The notes: a model not told the origin generated them from the letters alone. A stretch of DNA of 64,000 bases from Eucalyptus grandis (GCF_016545825.1 NC_052618.1:18551561-18615560); one strand, 5' to 3'; positions 11,621 through 25,044 are shown, numbered from the stretch's first letter. Program-made: numbers and translations.

Positions 11621-12142
11621 CTTTTCTACCGTGAAAAGAGGTTGTTTATGAAGTGGCATCTCATTCTCAGGTTGTGAAGCAAAAATCTCCAGTTTGTTAC
11701 AACCATGCACCTCCAAGGTCTTCAACATCGGCCAATGTAAAGCATGTGTTCTGTAGATGCACTTCAACTTTGTTAGATGCTCAAGCTTGAGGGAGGTTAA
11801 CCTTGGGAACACAACCTTGGGAATTAGTCCTTCCTTCTCAATGAGCTCAACAATGCCACAATTATCGATGTTTAGTTCCTCAAGTTGCATTAGATCTCTA
11901 GCTACTAAGGCTGGAAATAGAGTGGTGAGGCCCTTGCATTTGGAAACTCTAATAGAACGTAAGTACTGGAATTTAACTTGACAATGGAGTTCCCTATTCC
12001 ATACACACTTTAGCTTATCGCATGCCTCCACATAAAGCGATTTTAGATTTTGCATAGAATCCATAGCAACCTGATTATCCCATATCCTCTCGATATTATT
12101 TATGCAAACAATTTCTAATGTCTCCAAGCTTGGAAATGCAAC
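11621..12142 (-). CDS. NLR exon 3 (LRR), intact
   Basis: 174 codons in phase 0-0. It starts VAFPSLETLEIVCINNIERI after CCACAG and ends LFTVEK|GTATGA. LRR units include LKSLYVEACDKLKCVW and LRSIRVSKCKGLTTLFP, the irregular cysteine-containing LRRs of this clade. Confidence 0.88.
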
Positions 12143-15100
12143 CTGTGGTATTAGCTCATGAAATTGGTGATTTAATTAAATTACAAATTCATGAAATTCC
12201 AATATGTAAATATGCAAAGGGAAGAGGAGGATCATTAAGTTGCACAAGAGGAAAAAAAAAGAATAAAAAAAAAAAGAGTAACAAAATCTCCATACTAATA
12301 TGGTTTCAATTTCCTTGAGTATTTCATAGAATCGTCTAAAGTTTTCTAAATTCTTACTGAAAAAGATAAGGAATCTTTCTCCAGTATTTTCTTCAAAAAA
12401 CAATTTGCATTGCAGGGCTTAATTTGATTAGTGACCCACTTTTATTCCATCTCAAGAACTTGTCCTTTAGAAATGGGATTAGCAAGTGGAGTATTAGTTA
12501 TCGCTCTCAGTAAACCCTACAATACTTTCAACTTCAAATTTTGGCCCACATAGTTTAAACAATAGGCATGGCCAATGTCTAATGAAAACAAAAATATAAT
12601 TGTTTATGATGGGCAAAATAGTAATTTGGATATGCTCATATTACAATCATTTATTCACATTAGTCTCTTATAGAAAGTGAATGATTTGAAGAATATTTTT
12701 TTTTTTTCTAAAAATGATCACTTATATCTTTTGAAAAATTAGTTAATGAAAAATATTTTAATTATCATTAATAATTTATGTTTATACATTTTCATAAACA
12801 ATGAAAATATTTTTCATTCATTTATTTCTGTGAGCGATATAAATGACTACTTTTAGAAAAATGTTGTCCGAGTAAATCATTTTCCTCAAGACAAATTAAG
12901 CCTTAGATCAAATATTTCCCACTCTTCAATTTAGTTCATTTCGTAAAACAATTGTATCACACTTTGTATCTTGTATTTATTTTATTTTTTTATAAGAGCT
13001 GACCTCTAGCCCCACTCACAATGATATTTTTTGCTTTGGGCGACAGCTGCATTGCCATCACCCTCACGGTTTTATTCTCCTGGGCGTCACCCCAAAAAAA
13101 AAAAAAAATCATGCAAGTTAAGACTAGTGCCACTTCTTATGAGGCATATCACTTTACCATCCCCAAGTGAGTCCCCAAGTGATGTGAAATTCGGTTCATT
13201 CTTACCTTAAGGTGAAGTCGCACTCCCATCCCTTGTAGGAGTGGGTCGTTACATTTTTCATTATTGCATGTACATATTTGGGTGCCATTTTTGCTAGTTT
13301 AAAAATGAAATAGCTAGTATAAGTAGCAATTTTTAAAAATGAAATAGCTGGTACAAGTAGCAATGGCTAAATCCTCACAATCTTGTTCTATCGATTATGG
13401 CCATCTCATTCATGGGTACAAAGGGTTTCTTCGAACCTCCTGTTCTTTTCCAAGGTTCTCCTTTTTTGGGTCCTACTTATTGAAGGCATCCTCGTCTTGC
13501 AAAAGTCATACCAAATATTGGACAGGCCCCACAAAATAATAAGACAAAAAAAAAAAAAAAAAGCAGATTTTTTCGTTTCTCAATGCGCTAATACTTGATA
13601 TATATATACATATAGAAATATTTGAAAACAAAAAGGACAATATTCCTCAATTTTGGTGGGCCTCTAGTTTGGAATATTGAATACAAAAAATTACTATCGG
13701 CAATTTGTATGACCTGTTCATGCTTTATAATAGATATTCAACCATCCTTGTGGAAATTATTTTTACGGAAATTCAAAGCAAGACATTGCAACTTATACAT
13801 GTTTGCAACCTTGAACGCTTATGCTTGTACGCTGCTCACTTTTTTCTCTTCAATTTTTTTCTTGGTATGAAGAACGTAATTTCACGAGAATTCTCTCTCA
13901 CCTCTGTTTAATCAACCAGCGACCCAGACATGCTGCTTTTTTAGATTCAATTGGAAGAGGAAAGAGAGAGATGTGGAATAAATGCAACCTTCGAACAAAG
14001 GTTGAATTTCATCAAAAAAGAAAAGAAAAGAAAAGGAATTTTCAGTTTTACAGAAGAAGGTGGGACCACAGTTGAGGGCCACTCAGTCAAGCTTGTAACA
14101 AAGGCTGTGTCACTGGTGTTACCGGCAGCGGAGATAGCCTTCCCCTAATAATTTAATAATTGTTTTTATCGATTATAAGGGTCATTAAGCGTAGTGATTT
14201 TTAAAATTTTGAAAATAAAGCACATTAATTTATCAGTTAGTTGGATTGACCACAAAATTTAATGTAAGAGAGTTTCTCTTTTATTTAGTCTATAAGTGAT
14301 TAATCAAATACTTCACACCTGCAGATTGTACCACGTAAATTCATCTTTTAGATTTCAGACCCAAAAAAAAAAAAAAAAAATCATCTTTTAGATTTACCTG
14401 CTTTGTGGATTTGCCCTGATTTGTAACTTTTTAGGATTGGTTTTGTTTTGAAAGTATGTACCTCTCTAGCTTGTGAAATGAAAATTTTCCTTTTAATAAA
14501 AAAATTCACATCAAAATTCAAACTCATTGGCAGAAAATATAAATTTTTCAGACGAAATATATAAATATATAAATATATAGATTTATAATAAGATGATCCA
14601 TATGTATATTTTCTGTACCTAATAAAAGTAAATGATCAATTATAACATGTTATACATACTTATTACATAGACTTGGGCGGTCAAGAGTCCCAGATACTAA
14701 CCATCATTTTCACGTTCATTTGAAAAGGAAAATTGTTTCTTCCTAATCTTGATAATTTTGCTGCAACAATACTTATGGACATATTATCTTTGAATAACTT
14801 CTCTTGGATGGTCAAATGCAAATCAAACTTTTAATTTTAGTTTTGACATTGACAAGAAGAACAATGGCAACATTTTATTTTCCAATATTGATAAAGGATA
14901 TATGAAAACAAAATTCATCATGAAGATCACCTATCAACTCTAATACCCAAAAATAAAAGGATAAAAATAGTAAGATGAACTTACCTAAAAACTCTCCACC
15001 TCAATGGAAACATGAAATGAATATTGTGGACTAAATCATCACCCTATATAATTTAAAGTCAATGGGATGGGAATAGAATTTCTAATTAAGGAATTGCTAC

Positions 15101-16105
15101 ATTGAAGCTCATTCTAGGACTCGGACATGGAGTTAAATCGTGTCTCCTCATATGAATGGCCCTTTTTGAAGAAAAAAAGAGGCGAAATTCCTAACTTACA
15201 TTATGTAAAACGGAGAGACTAGGTAACAGTATAAAATCTTAATTGTCTTTGTAATATGGCGTAGGTAGATTTTTTATGCAATCAATGTTTTATTTTAAAA
15301 TTGAGTGGAGATTGCAAGCAGAGTTCTCCTTGCAAGGAGAGAGATCAACATCTTGCAAATAGCAATCTAAGTGACATTCATGAATGAGTTTTAAAGGAGT
15401 ACTCTATAATAAATATTTATAGAGTTTCCACTGAAATGACGATTCGGAGACAACCTGGCACATTCAGAAAATTGGCCACATGTTTGCCATAATGATAATT
15501 TGCTGGAAAATTTCGATGTTTGGTTGAAGCGCATAACTTTTAAAGAAATGAAATTTAACCCTGCAATTTGAGAGTTAACATTTGAGCTCACTGAAGATTA
15601 AGTATCCAACTTTGGTATATGTAGTGAATCTACTTTAAATTCTTCATTTCAACTTAGAATCACAATTTGAGAGGTAACTTTACTTTTACTTGTCCAGATT
15701 TTAGGGTGCAGTGATTATGTGGATTGTAATCAATCTTAAACGAAGTAGGCTTTGTAACTAACTTAATTTTTATCTTGACCATGCTTTGTCTTCGGTATAA
15801 CTATTTATTCGTTCATTTCAATTATTTAAGTAGGTAGGCATAATAATTATTTATATGCCTATCTCATCTTCTTCTTTTTCTTCTTTTTGTACTTTTTTTT
15901 AATAATTTGTGTGATTGATCCAACTCTTGATTTCTAGAGAATGGGGTGAATTGAAACTTGCTCTCTGTTTGTAGGGCCATGTGGCAACTTGAAATACACA
16001 GCATGTAAACTTCCCAAGTACTATAACATAGAAAATTTATGCCAATTATTCTAATCAAGCAGATTTTGTTATATTAAATATTTTGACTTAAAGTTAATCA
16101 CGTAC
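12143..16105 (-). other. NLR intron 2 (4.0 kb)
   Basis: A+T-rich, with poly-A runs near 13093-13108, 13546-13561 and 14363-14380, and a short tandem duplication at 13298-13366 ('aaaatgaaatagctrgta'). No coding region recognised. Confidence 0.65.
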
Positions 16106-16863
16106 CTCTTGATTGAAGAGGGCAATGGAGCTTGATTTGACATGGTCTTGACTCCAAGCTTCTTGGAAACCTGTCATTGATTTTTCATTAGATGAAATAA
16201 ATGTCACCATTTGTATTGTAGGGATGAATTTATCTACAAGAAAATCTTCAATGATAAAAATAACAAATCAATCTCACATTTTTCATGAGAGAAGCACGTC
16301 AAACTCTTCATATATCTAAAACTTATATTGGTTAACATTGGGAATACTAGAGTCTTTGATGTTTCCATGCCCTGTCCTTCTTCCTCCATAATAATTGTCT
16401 CCATCTTCTTGCAAAGCCATACTTCTAGTGCTCCTAGTTGAGGGAGAGATTGAACCATGGATGGGAGAAATAGAAACTCGAGTTTGTCACACCAGAACAC
16501 ATCTAGCTTCTTCAAATTATGGAATCTCACTATTCCACAAGGATTCTTGTTCCATATGCACCTCAAACTCAACAAACCAAATAAATTTAAGTCAGTTAGC
16601 TCAAAGAGGGTCACATTTCCACCAGTACTTGGTCCAACAAGGTCAAAAATCTCTTGCACCGAAATGCAATCTCTTATACTTAAGGTGTGTAACTTATGTA
16701 GCTTTACTAGAGACAAGAAGTCAATAACCTTTGAGAGAGATTTGCACCCCAAAACCTCTAGAGATTGGACATTTCTTACTCCTAGTGGAGATTCATCGCT
16801 CCATATATCTTTCAGATTGGGAAGTCCAGACATAATCAAGGACTCCAAGGATGGCATTGAAAC
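16106..16863 (-). CDS. NLR exon 2 (LRR), one-base frame loss
   Basis: It begins VSMPSLESLIMSGLPNLKDI after CACCAG and ends at a GAG|GTACGT donor after IALFNQE, the family's standard exon end. The length of 758 is one base short of a multiple of 3. The reading frame runs to a TAG at 16234-16236. The next frame gives MVTFISSNEKSMTGFQEAW down to the donor. The slip falls in a T-rich run near 16245-16260. LRR spacing is otherwise regular (for example SLEVLGCKSLSKV, LKKLDVFWCDKLEFLFLPSM). Confidence 0.8.
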
Positions 16864-19800
16864 CTGGTGGATAGATCCATCAGCATAAGCATATATAATT
16901 ACAAAAGACAGGCCAAAAATATCAGTGCTATAGGAAGGTATTCATAATTTTTGCATAGACAAAAATCAGAGATAAACAAAAGCTACTTTACAATCTAAAA
17001 GGGCACTTTACGATCCCGAAAGACAACCAATGAGCTTAAATTTTATTTACAATATTACAAGGGATGTTATAGCAATTAGATTTGGTTTGCAATTTACTAA
17101 CAATAAGGGGAATTACAGTCATCAAGAATTTTTCTCTCATTCAGATTCCCAAGGACAAAAAAAACTAATGACCCGATAAAGCAAAAGTATTTTCAAGATA
17201 AACTACTTCCTATAAGGTGAACTACTCCCTTTAGGGTATCTAATTACTTTTAAGGTGAATTACTAGGTATCTAATTATTTTCAAGAAAGTAAATTAGTAT
17301 CTCGCAAGTGGAGATTATTGCCATGAAAAAGAAGAAGTAAAGAATATAGAATGACTGTGATTACAAAAGCATGGACAACTTACTGCCAAAGGAAAATTAC
17401 CCATTCCAACAAGTGAATGACTATCTCAATAAGGCAGGATTGCAATCATAGGTTCACTAATTACTTAACTATTGGCGGGTTTCTTTGTATGTGTTGTCTG
17501 GAAAGAGGAGGACTCAATGATTATTCATTTGCCAGAACCAGAAGTTGAAGTTTTGGTGGATAGGGATCAACATATGGTAATAATTAGTACTTCATTATAG
17601 CCACGTACTTCCTCTTATCATTAAATATTAACTTCCAGGGGCATGGATCATCCCTATGATCCTTACAACCATTGTCTGCAGCTCGCACAAATAGTCACGA
17701 GCCAGGTTCTCTCTCTCTCTCTCTCTCTAAACCTCATGAAGACGCGACCAAGTGCTAGAGTCAAATTCGTTGGCCGTGCCTGCTACGGACGGCAATTGCG
17801 GGCAAAGAGAATTTGCACCGCTTTGCAAGGAGATGAATGAACACAAGGGTTGAATCCGCGAGCTGTTGGTGGCGACATCGATGGAATTGAATGGTGGCCA
17901 GTCATGGCGGTGGCGGATGGGTGTTGCAATGGCGGAGGCAAGCGGATCTGGCTCTCAGCCCTTCAACAGGCCGGGAGAAGGAGAGAGAAGATGTAGGCAC
18001 TCTCATGACGTTGGACAACTTCTTGATGGATGGAGAGAGAGAGAAGACGATATGGTTCAGCCATTCATGCGCGTCCTAGACAACGGTTGCATAGTAGGCT
18101 GGAAACAATCCATACTCAAATTTCCTTTCATACTTTGTAATGCTACGAAGCCATCACTAAGTACTCAACATTAGTGTAATTTTCCTCAACAGGTCGTAAT
18201 CTCTAATTACAATTATTAGTAACTATACCTCTAAGCATAATTTGCCTAAAGTCATCCAACTCTCGACCGTATCTCTATATAATTAGTATAACCCTTTGTT
18301 GCAAATCCTTTGGTTTAACTATGGAGATCGCAACATAGAATGCTACCACTTAGTGAGTAACCAATAACAAAGCAAGTTAACCCAAATTGTCATGAAGTTA
18401 TTGTGTTTAGTGATTAACTGAAGCATTGTAAATTTCCTTTAAGTCCTTGTTAAAGACAGTAATCTATCTTTAGGGACAGCACGTTACCTCTAAGTTCTTG
18501 TAAGTGTGAAATTTCCAGTGACCTCAGCTTTCCGTGAGAAATAATAAAACAAATTGAGATTATCGCGAACTTCTTTCTTCCTATCCTTAGTAAATTACAT
18601 CGGACATTCATTTAAGGTCTATCAGCTGATCTACCTGTCCTATTAATTGTCCTTGTGGTAATTTCCTTAAGGATGAGTCTAAATCCACAGCCAAAATGTG
18701 TAAAACCACAACTTTTTAGATGAAGGAACGCTGTTGTCCTTTATTAGAATGGAAAGCTTTATTTTTCTTGTCTTTTCTTTTGTTTTTTTTTTTTTTTTGT
18801 AAAGAGCAATTCTTCTTTTTCAAAAGTTCACTGCCTTAACTTGAGAAATCCTTCTGACCGAAAAAAAAAAGGAGAAAATCCTGCGTCTGCAAAGCTGCTC
18901 GCAATCTCCCATCTACCTCGGGCCCACCCGTCGCTCCCACCTATACAGCAAGTTGAACTTCTCTGTGTTTCGTTCATTGGACTATCATCATCCCCGACAA
19001 ACCAACCTTCAAACTCCTACTCTCGTTGCCTGCCACCTCTTTACCATGTCGGAGAGTTTTGTTACAGTTAAAAGAGGTATGTCATTATAATCCCACGTAT
19101 ATTTGCAGATCTGGATTGTAAGCAAAAATATAAGAATGAAGTATTGAAGTATTTACGCGAGAGTAATTCTTCAATGAAGATTTAGATCCCTAAAAATTTA
19201 AAAGCCTCACGACCTCTTTGCGACCAATCCAGTTCCTCTGTTGTCTTTGAAAGTAAGCTCTCTCCATGCGAAGATACTCAAGCACACTACTTTGTCAGAC
19301 CCACAACTTAATTTCCACGACTCTTTCTTTATTGATGGGGAAACTAACGTATTGCCTAAGTCTTGAGCCCCACCATCAATGTCGATGACGATTGCTGCCG
19401 ATTATAAAGGCAATCTTCTCTAGTCAACCAAAAGGCTTTTCCAGCAGCAATTTTTGCTGTACAAGATAGCTGTGCCCTTTCTTTATAAAAGGGCAATCCT
19501 TACTTTACTAACTTCTCTTTATTGTCAGGAAATTATCTCGGACAATTCTCTAAGTCAGATTCCTCGGTGATAATGGTTTATTATACACAATTATTAATTA
19601 TTCATATTATGAATGTTATGGCCTACTATGTCTCAATTGTCATTTCATATGCTTGAGTCTCGACTGAATCAAGATTTTGCTAAAGGCTCCGAGCATTCAT
19701 CTACAAACTGTTTCATTTGAAAATTTCAACAAATTAAAAGCATGATTTGGACCATAATAAAGGAATGAAGCACATGAAGTTGTTTAGAATGAGCAAACAA

Positions 19801-21897
19801 CTTGATTAAGAGAATTAATTAATAAAATTAAACCCAAGCTTTTATCTAGACAAAGCAAGAAAATGTTATAATTGATCTTTTACCGCTTTGCAGTAAATTT
19901 TTTAGTTATTTTTTAGTAAATTATAATAATCAAGTCTGCACTCAATTATGAACCAAATCTATGTACATTATTCCTTTATTTAGGGCAGATTCATACTTAA
20001 TTTCATGAAATAAAATAAAATAAAATAGAATGGTATGATTTCTGGGGATGAAATCTATCATCGACATTAACATTAGAACTTGATTTGCATGTATTGCAAA
20101 ATGTTGAGGATTCAGCCAAAATAAAATATTTCCTCACGGCTAAAATGTTACGACTCCTATGACACTTTCTCCACAAGCATATCTATATCTTTCTTTTATT
20201 GACTACATCAGTACATATAATTAAACGTATTGCCATGTAGCAATCTTAGAGCTAAAGATGAAAATATGACAAGTCTGGAAAATATCTTTAGAGAAAATGG
20301 CAATAAACGTTATTGCCATGTGCACTTCTTTAATGATTTTCCTTTTCTTTTATTTTTCTTTTCTTTTAAAAAATGAATTTTTAATTTTTTATATTTATTT
20401 ATTTATTTTCCTTCTTCTTTGGCCAATCACTGGCCATAGTAGTGGCCAGTGACTGACCACAAGCTAGCTCGGCGATTGGTTGCTAGTCATTTGTGGTCGG
20501 CCAAGGAAAAAGGAAAAGGAAAAGGAAAGAAAAAAAAATTAAAAATACAGCAAAAAGAATTAAAAGTAATAATACTAATTAAAAAATTCGAATTTTAAAT
20601 TTTTTTATAAGAACAAACGTTTCATTATCTAAAGACCTGAGCCCAAACGACAAGAACTCACGCACGGCCTTCACGAACCTAGGCCTAATTGCCCATGACC
20701 AAAGCTTGAGCATCGGGACTTGAGCATGACATTTATGTAGCAAGGCTCAAGTGCCAAGGCATTGAGCACAGGGCACCAAGGCTTTGGGCTTGGCCTTGAC
20801 AGACTTGAGCATGGGTGCTAGGGCACCGAGCGTAGGCTTCGAGGTCCCAAGCTCGACCTTGTGGACCCTGGCTCGAGTGGTGGAGACCTAATCCTAAACG
20901 CTGGGGACCCGAGACTAGCATTAGAGATTTTTGTGCTCAAGCGTAAAGTTTGAAATCCGAGCACTAATACCTAGTTAGATTTTGGAAAATGCTTTCTAGT
21001 CTTTCAAAGAAAAAAAAAATCATTTTCCTAAATTGAGGCATAGGTTTTCTGTTGAATAAAAAAAATATTTTTCGTTAATTCATTCTCCTTTTTGTCAAAT
21101 AAGAAAACATTTTTTGTTGATGTGAGGCTCACCCTCACCGGATTTGGCAAGGGTCAAGCCTCGCTGGCTAAGTGGACCAAACACCGAAAAATGAAGAAAA
21201 TATTTTTTCAAAAAATATTTTTCACGAGCCATCCTGCTAAATATTTTTCCATTATTCATGTTCGGCAATACTACAGCTCCCCTCAACAAGCCAACCGTTA
21301 TTTATTGCCCGTCCCCTCGTCTCTTTCTTCATTATTAATTGCAACACTCGTATTTTTCTCTAGTCTTCAATAATGCTAATTTACATCAATATAGTATTCA
21401 TTTACTTCAAGAAAAATAAAAATTAAAGAGAAATTACACGAAACCCCCTGTGAAATTTGAAGGTGTTACACTGTACTCCTAAACTTTTAATTATAACATA
21501 TATTACTTCAACTTTGATACGACTGCGGATGTCAACCCTTCATACATTTTACTATTTGCATGTGATTTTTTAACTGCAAAGTCGCAATTTTTCTGTATTA
21601 GTTTAGTCGAATCATCCTTTGGCCTTTGAAAATGCTAAAATAAAATAATTTTTCCCAAACAAACACAAAAAAAAAAAAAAAAAAAAGAGGATAAAAAACG
21701 CAACCATCTCAAAAAAGAAGAGAAACGGAAGATGGCTTTATCTAATTAGAGGAGGCACGAATGGATAAAGAAAATGCGGAAAAATGAACTGAAATCAACA
21801 AAAGAATATGCATCATAATCTATATGACATCTAATTAACAAAGGAAGGAAAGATTTAAAAAAAAAAAAAATACTTTGTTCTTTTGATAAAAAGTTAC
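16864..21897 (-). other. NLR intron 1 (5.0 kb)
   Basis: Non-coding between the donor after 21898 and the acceptor before 16863. It contains poly-A/T runs (about 21667-21690, 18782-18800), a CT microsatellite (about 17709-17729), a patch of short open frames at 17640-18175 with no recognised domain, and a degenerate GAGC-rich repeat at about 20690-20930. Its size suggests accumulated insertions. Confidence 0.7.
20690..20930. repeat. Degenerate short-period repeat
   Basis: Recurring fragments such as 'cttgagcatg', 'gggcacc', 'ccaaggc' and 'ggcttgg' with irregular spacing. It lies within NLR intron 1; the small minus-strand frame over it has no domain. Confidence 0.4.
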
Positions 21898-24825
21898 CTG
21901 CTGTCCATTGAAGAATACAGCTTGACTGCCAACTTGGGTGTTCGATGTACTGCTTGAAGGAGCCGTCTTGGGGGTGAAAAAGTTCTTGATACTTGGCAAG
22001 TCACGCAATTCCAAAACATGTAAATTATGCAACTCAACTTTGCCACAATCATCAACTCCTACAATCTCCCGCATTAAGTTGCAATTGACAACGCCGATCT
22101 CTTCTAATTGTGGAAGTTCTCTTAGTAATGAAAGAGGAAACAAAACTTCCATCTTGTGACACTCTACAACTCGCACTACTTTTAATGTATTGAAGGGCTT
22201 GCAAGAGATATTGTAGCATATCTTCTCCAAGTTGATGAGATTCTTGAGATGTAATGACTCCAACAACTTAAAAGCAGTTGGAGAATGCCATCCGAGGATG
22301 TAACGGACAGAGGGATTATTCTTGATTCGGAGATGCTTTAATGTTGGAAAACCTTCTAGGGATAATTCAGAAAAACTTTGCTCAATTCCATTCAACCCGT
22401 CCAAATATAGATCATCACTTCTTTCTAAGGTGGTTCGTACACATCCTTTTTGAAGAATGTCGTTCATTGTATTCAACTTGAGGTTCAACGCCTTCAACCC
22501 TTTGTACTTGCTTGACCAATTCCTCGTGTTACCTATTTGGATTCTATACTTGATTAATTTCTCAATGTTTAGATCCTCTGGCAAGGCACTTAGATCGGGA
22601 ATGGATACATGCAAAGTGTAGAGATTCTTCATGTTATTCAACTCAATCAAACTAGCATTTGTTGGTGGAGTTCTCTCCACAGCATTCCATTCATCAAAGC
22701 TATTCTCCATATATAACTCCTCCAATTTGATCAAGCTTCCAAGCACACCCGGTTCAATTACTTGAAGCCGTGAACAATGGTTCAAATCCAATAACCTCAA
22801 CTCTGCTAGCTGCGTAATTTCTTTTGGCAATCGGTGAATTTTGGAGTTCACAAAGCTGAGAATTTGTAACCCTTTTAGGTTGCCAATACTGGCTACATCC
22901 TCTAACAAACAACCATCAAGACACAAAGTGTGTAAGTTCTCCAAGAGTTGAAACGATAAAGGCGAATGAGAGAGACGTATTCCTTTAAGATTTAAGACCG
23001 CAAGTTTTCTCATAGAGTTGAAATATGAGTTTGGAACAATAAGAGATTCATTGTTAGCGAACAACAAAAAGATCTCCAATTCGGGGCAATCTAATTCTTC
23101 GGGTAGCTGCTTCATGTCAATGTTAGGAAAGCATATTGCCCTACAACTTTTGGGCTTGTCCTTCGACCACTCTGTTACCAACTTATCTTTATCTTTTAAC
23201 ACGAGAAAAGGGTGATCTTTTGAAGCAACTGAGGCAACAAACTCACGAACCAAGTCATGTATCTTGATACTACAAGCATCTTCATCCTCTAACAAAAGGG
23301 ACGAGGCTTGAAGAGTATTAATCGATGAAGTCACACTCTCTCTAGCTTCTTCCATGTTATCTTCCCGAAATAACCCCAACCCCACGCCATACCTCACCAA
23401 GTTTTCAAGAGAGGGTTTAGAGACGCCACAGACAACACAAAGTCGTAACAATGATTTCACATCCTCACCTTTTAAATGGTCATAACTCAATTGCAGCATC
23501 TTATTTATTTTCACACCAATTCCCTCGTTTTTGGACAACTTGAGTTGTTTCAAAACATTCTTCCATCCGGATAAATTAGCGTGTTTAAGAAGTTTTGCCA
23601 TTTGGACAATTAGGAAAGGCAAACCTGCACATTTGTGGAGTGCTTCATCGACCAAGGTTTTGAACTCGAAATCGTGAACTTTGTCTTCCACATACCTCTC
23701 AAACAATCTTCTTGCCTCTTCCTCCTGCAACTCACCAAGGTGAAAGGGGTCGTCGCAACCCATTTCCTTTTGCAAGATATCTCGATCTCTCGATGTCAAC
23801 AATAATTTGCATCCCCTGACTTTGTTATCATGTCCGCAAGGAATGCCGACTGATTTCAAGTCGAGCGCCTCCCACAGGTTGTCCAGTATTATAAGGACCT
23901 TCTTTTTCTTCCTCTCCTCATCATTTTCATGTTTCATCTTCTCCTCATCATTTTCATGTTTCATCTTCTCCTCATTTTCCAACCTGCGGCGAAGAAGATC
24001 CGCTCGCACGTTGACATACTCTTCGTTCTTTATGTCCAGGCCTAACGCATGCGCAATCTCTCCTTGAATCCTCTTGATATCTGGATTTTCCGACACCTCT
24101 GCCTTAGCGACCAGATTAAACGACTTGTCTTCCTTTATTCTCTTCTCAACATCTGCCAAAAGGGTGGACTTGCCGACGCCACCCATCCCGTAAACCCCAA
24201 CCACACTTTTGCTGTTATCGGCAAGAGCGGCCATGATATCCCGTATGATCGAAGCTCTGGATTCGAAGACGCTATCATCCGTAAGCTTAATTGAAGTCGA
24301 TGCAAAAGAAGTTGAAGCTGTCATGGTGGTCCGCTGGACGACACCTTTGCCTTCTCTCCTAGCCAGATTCGGAGCAGCTACATTTCCCGGAGCTGGATCA
24401 CTAAAGGAGATGTCGTTCAATCCCTTGAATCCGTTGCATTTTTGAGTGAGTTGCTTAATGACCTCGATCTTGCCCTCAGCATTCCTGCTGAATTGATAGC
24501 GACATTTGGGGTCGGGAAAAGTCCCGTGGCAGCAAGTCTTGCTATCATTTTCAAAGTTGCGCAAGAGGTCTTGCGCCTCCTTCAAGGCCTTCTCAGTACT
24601 TGCCTCCCACTCCGTGAACACATTGTGGAAATTCCGAAGATTGTTTCTGGCCACTTCCGCAACAACCTGGACCCTCAAAACCTCGTTCTCCAGATTCCCG
24701 ACTTCCTTGTTAAGATCCAGGGCGTAACTCTTGGAGGACATCACGTATCCGAATTGACGCTTGATGGGAGTAACTACGCACTTCAAGACATCCCATGCAA
24801 CAGGAATGGCAGAATCGATCGACAT
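21898..24825 (-). CDS. NLR exon 1: coiled coil, NB-ARC and first LRRs
   Basis: 976 codons, intact. The start chosen is the ATG at 24825 (MSIDSAIPVAWDVLK), which matches the usual start of this family. The frame is open 41 codons further up, but that stretch translates a CT microsatellite leader. Numbering from this Met: N-terminal CC region about 1-170, with KTCCHG and CRYQFSRNAEGKI typical of the clade; P-loop GVYGMGGVGKST at 210-221; kinase-2 VLIILDNLW at 310-318; RNBS-B LLLTSRDR at 341-348; GLPF at 401-404; and IHD (the MHD position) at 522-524. LRRs run from about 560 to the end. A charged insert made by a 9-residue duplication sits just before kinase-2. The donor is CAG|GTAACT. All motifs needed for nucleotide binding are present. 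Confidence 0.93.
23917..23970 (-). repeat. 27-bp in-frame tandem duplication in the NB-ARC coding region
   Basis: Two exact 27-bp units (23917-23943 and 23944-23970) encode EKMKHENDE twice, between RNBS-A and kinase-2. The insertion is lysine/glutamate-rich and keeps the frame. Confidence 0.9.
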
Positions 24826-24847
24826 TTTCCTTTTATTTTTTCCAAGA

Positions 24848-24874
24848 AAGAAAGAGAGAGAGAGAGAGAGAGAG
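24848..24874. repeat. GA/CT microsatellite in the NLR 5' leader
   Basis: A GA run on the plus strand, read as CT on the NLR strand, 25-50 nt upstream of the chosen ATG. Such CT-rich leaders are common in plant transcripts. Confidence 0.85.
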
Positions 24875-25044
24875 CAATGAAAAAAAAGGGCAGCAGGAAG
24901 TGAAAAAGGAGGAAGAAGAATGGTTGTGCGGAGGAGAAGAAAGAGCAAGACGCAGCAAGAACGATGAGAGACAGGCGGTGAAGATAACTGAGTACAGAAA
25001 TGGATGAGGAAACAATGGCTGAGATTCAGTACTGGAGATCCAAC

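Larger units (their letters stand above)
5946..24825 (-). pseudogene. CC-NBS-LRR disease-resistance gene, seven exons, frame broken three times
   Basis: This is an RPS2/RPS5-like (At4g27190-type) intracellular NLR, a nucleotide-switch receptor that senses pathogen effectors. The exons, in transcription order, are 24825-21898, 16863-16106, 12142-11621, 10946-10202, 10093-9380, 8043-7558 and 6774-5946. Every junction has GT and AG, all introns are phase 0, and each junction restores the family pattern (for example LFNQE|VAFPSLETLEI). Exons 1, 3, 5 and 6 are multiples of 3. Exon 2 is one base short, exon 4 has an extra 79 bp (a tandem duplication) and exon 7 has one base extra. Restored, the frame would span about 2,300 codons; as it stands, translation stops in exon 2 after about 1,185 residues, keeping CC, NB-ARC and roughly half of the LRRs. 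It could be a pseudogene, a truncated but working receptor, or (for the single-base changes) partly sequence error. Confidence 0.8.

Noticed and set aside
17866..18174. Plus-strand frame of 102 codons in NLR intron 1
   Set aside because: No domain, overlapped by another frame in the same patch, and no splice or promoter context.
21196..21223. A+T-rich inverted repeat that could form a hairpin
   Set aside because: Short, low complexity and inside an intron; expected by chance in this base composition.
23807..24903. Long plus-strand frames opposite NLR exon 1
   Set aside because: They are antisense shadows of the well-supported NB-ARC coding strand and show no domain.
24826..24948. Upstream start for the NLR at 24948
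   Set aside because: The extra 41 codons translate a CT microsatellite and leader; the family starts at the Met at 24825.
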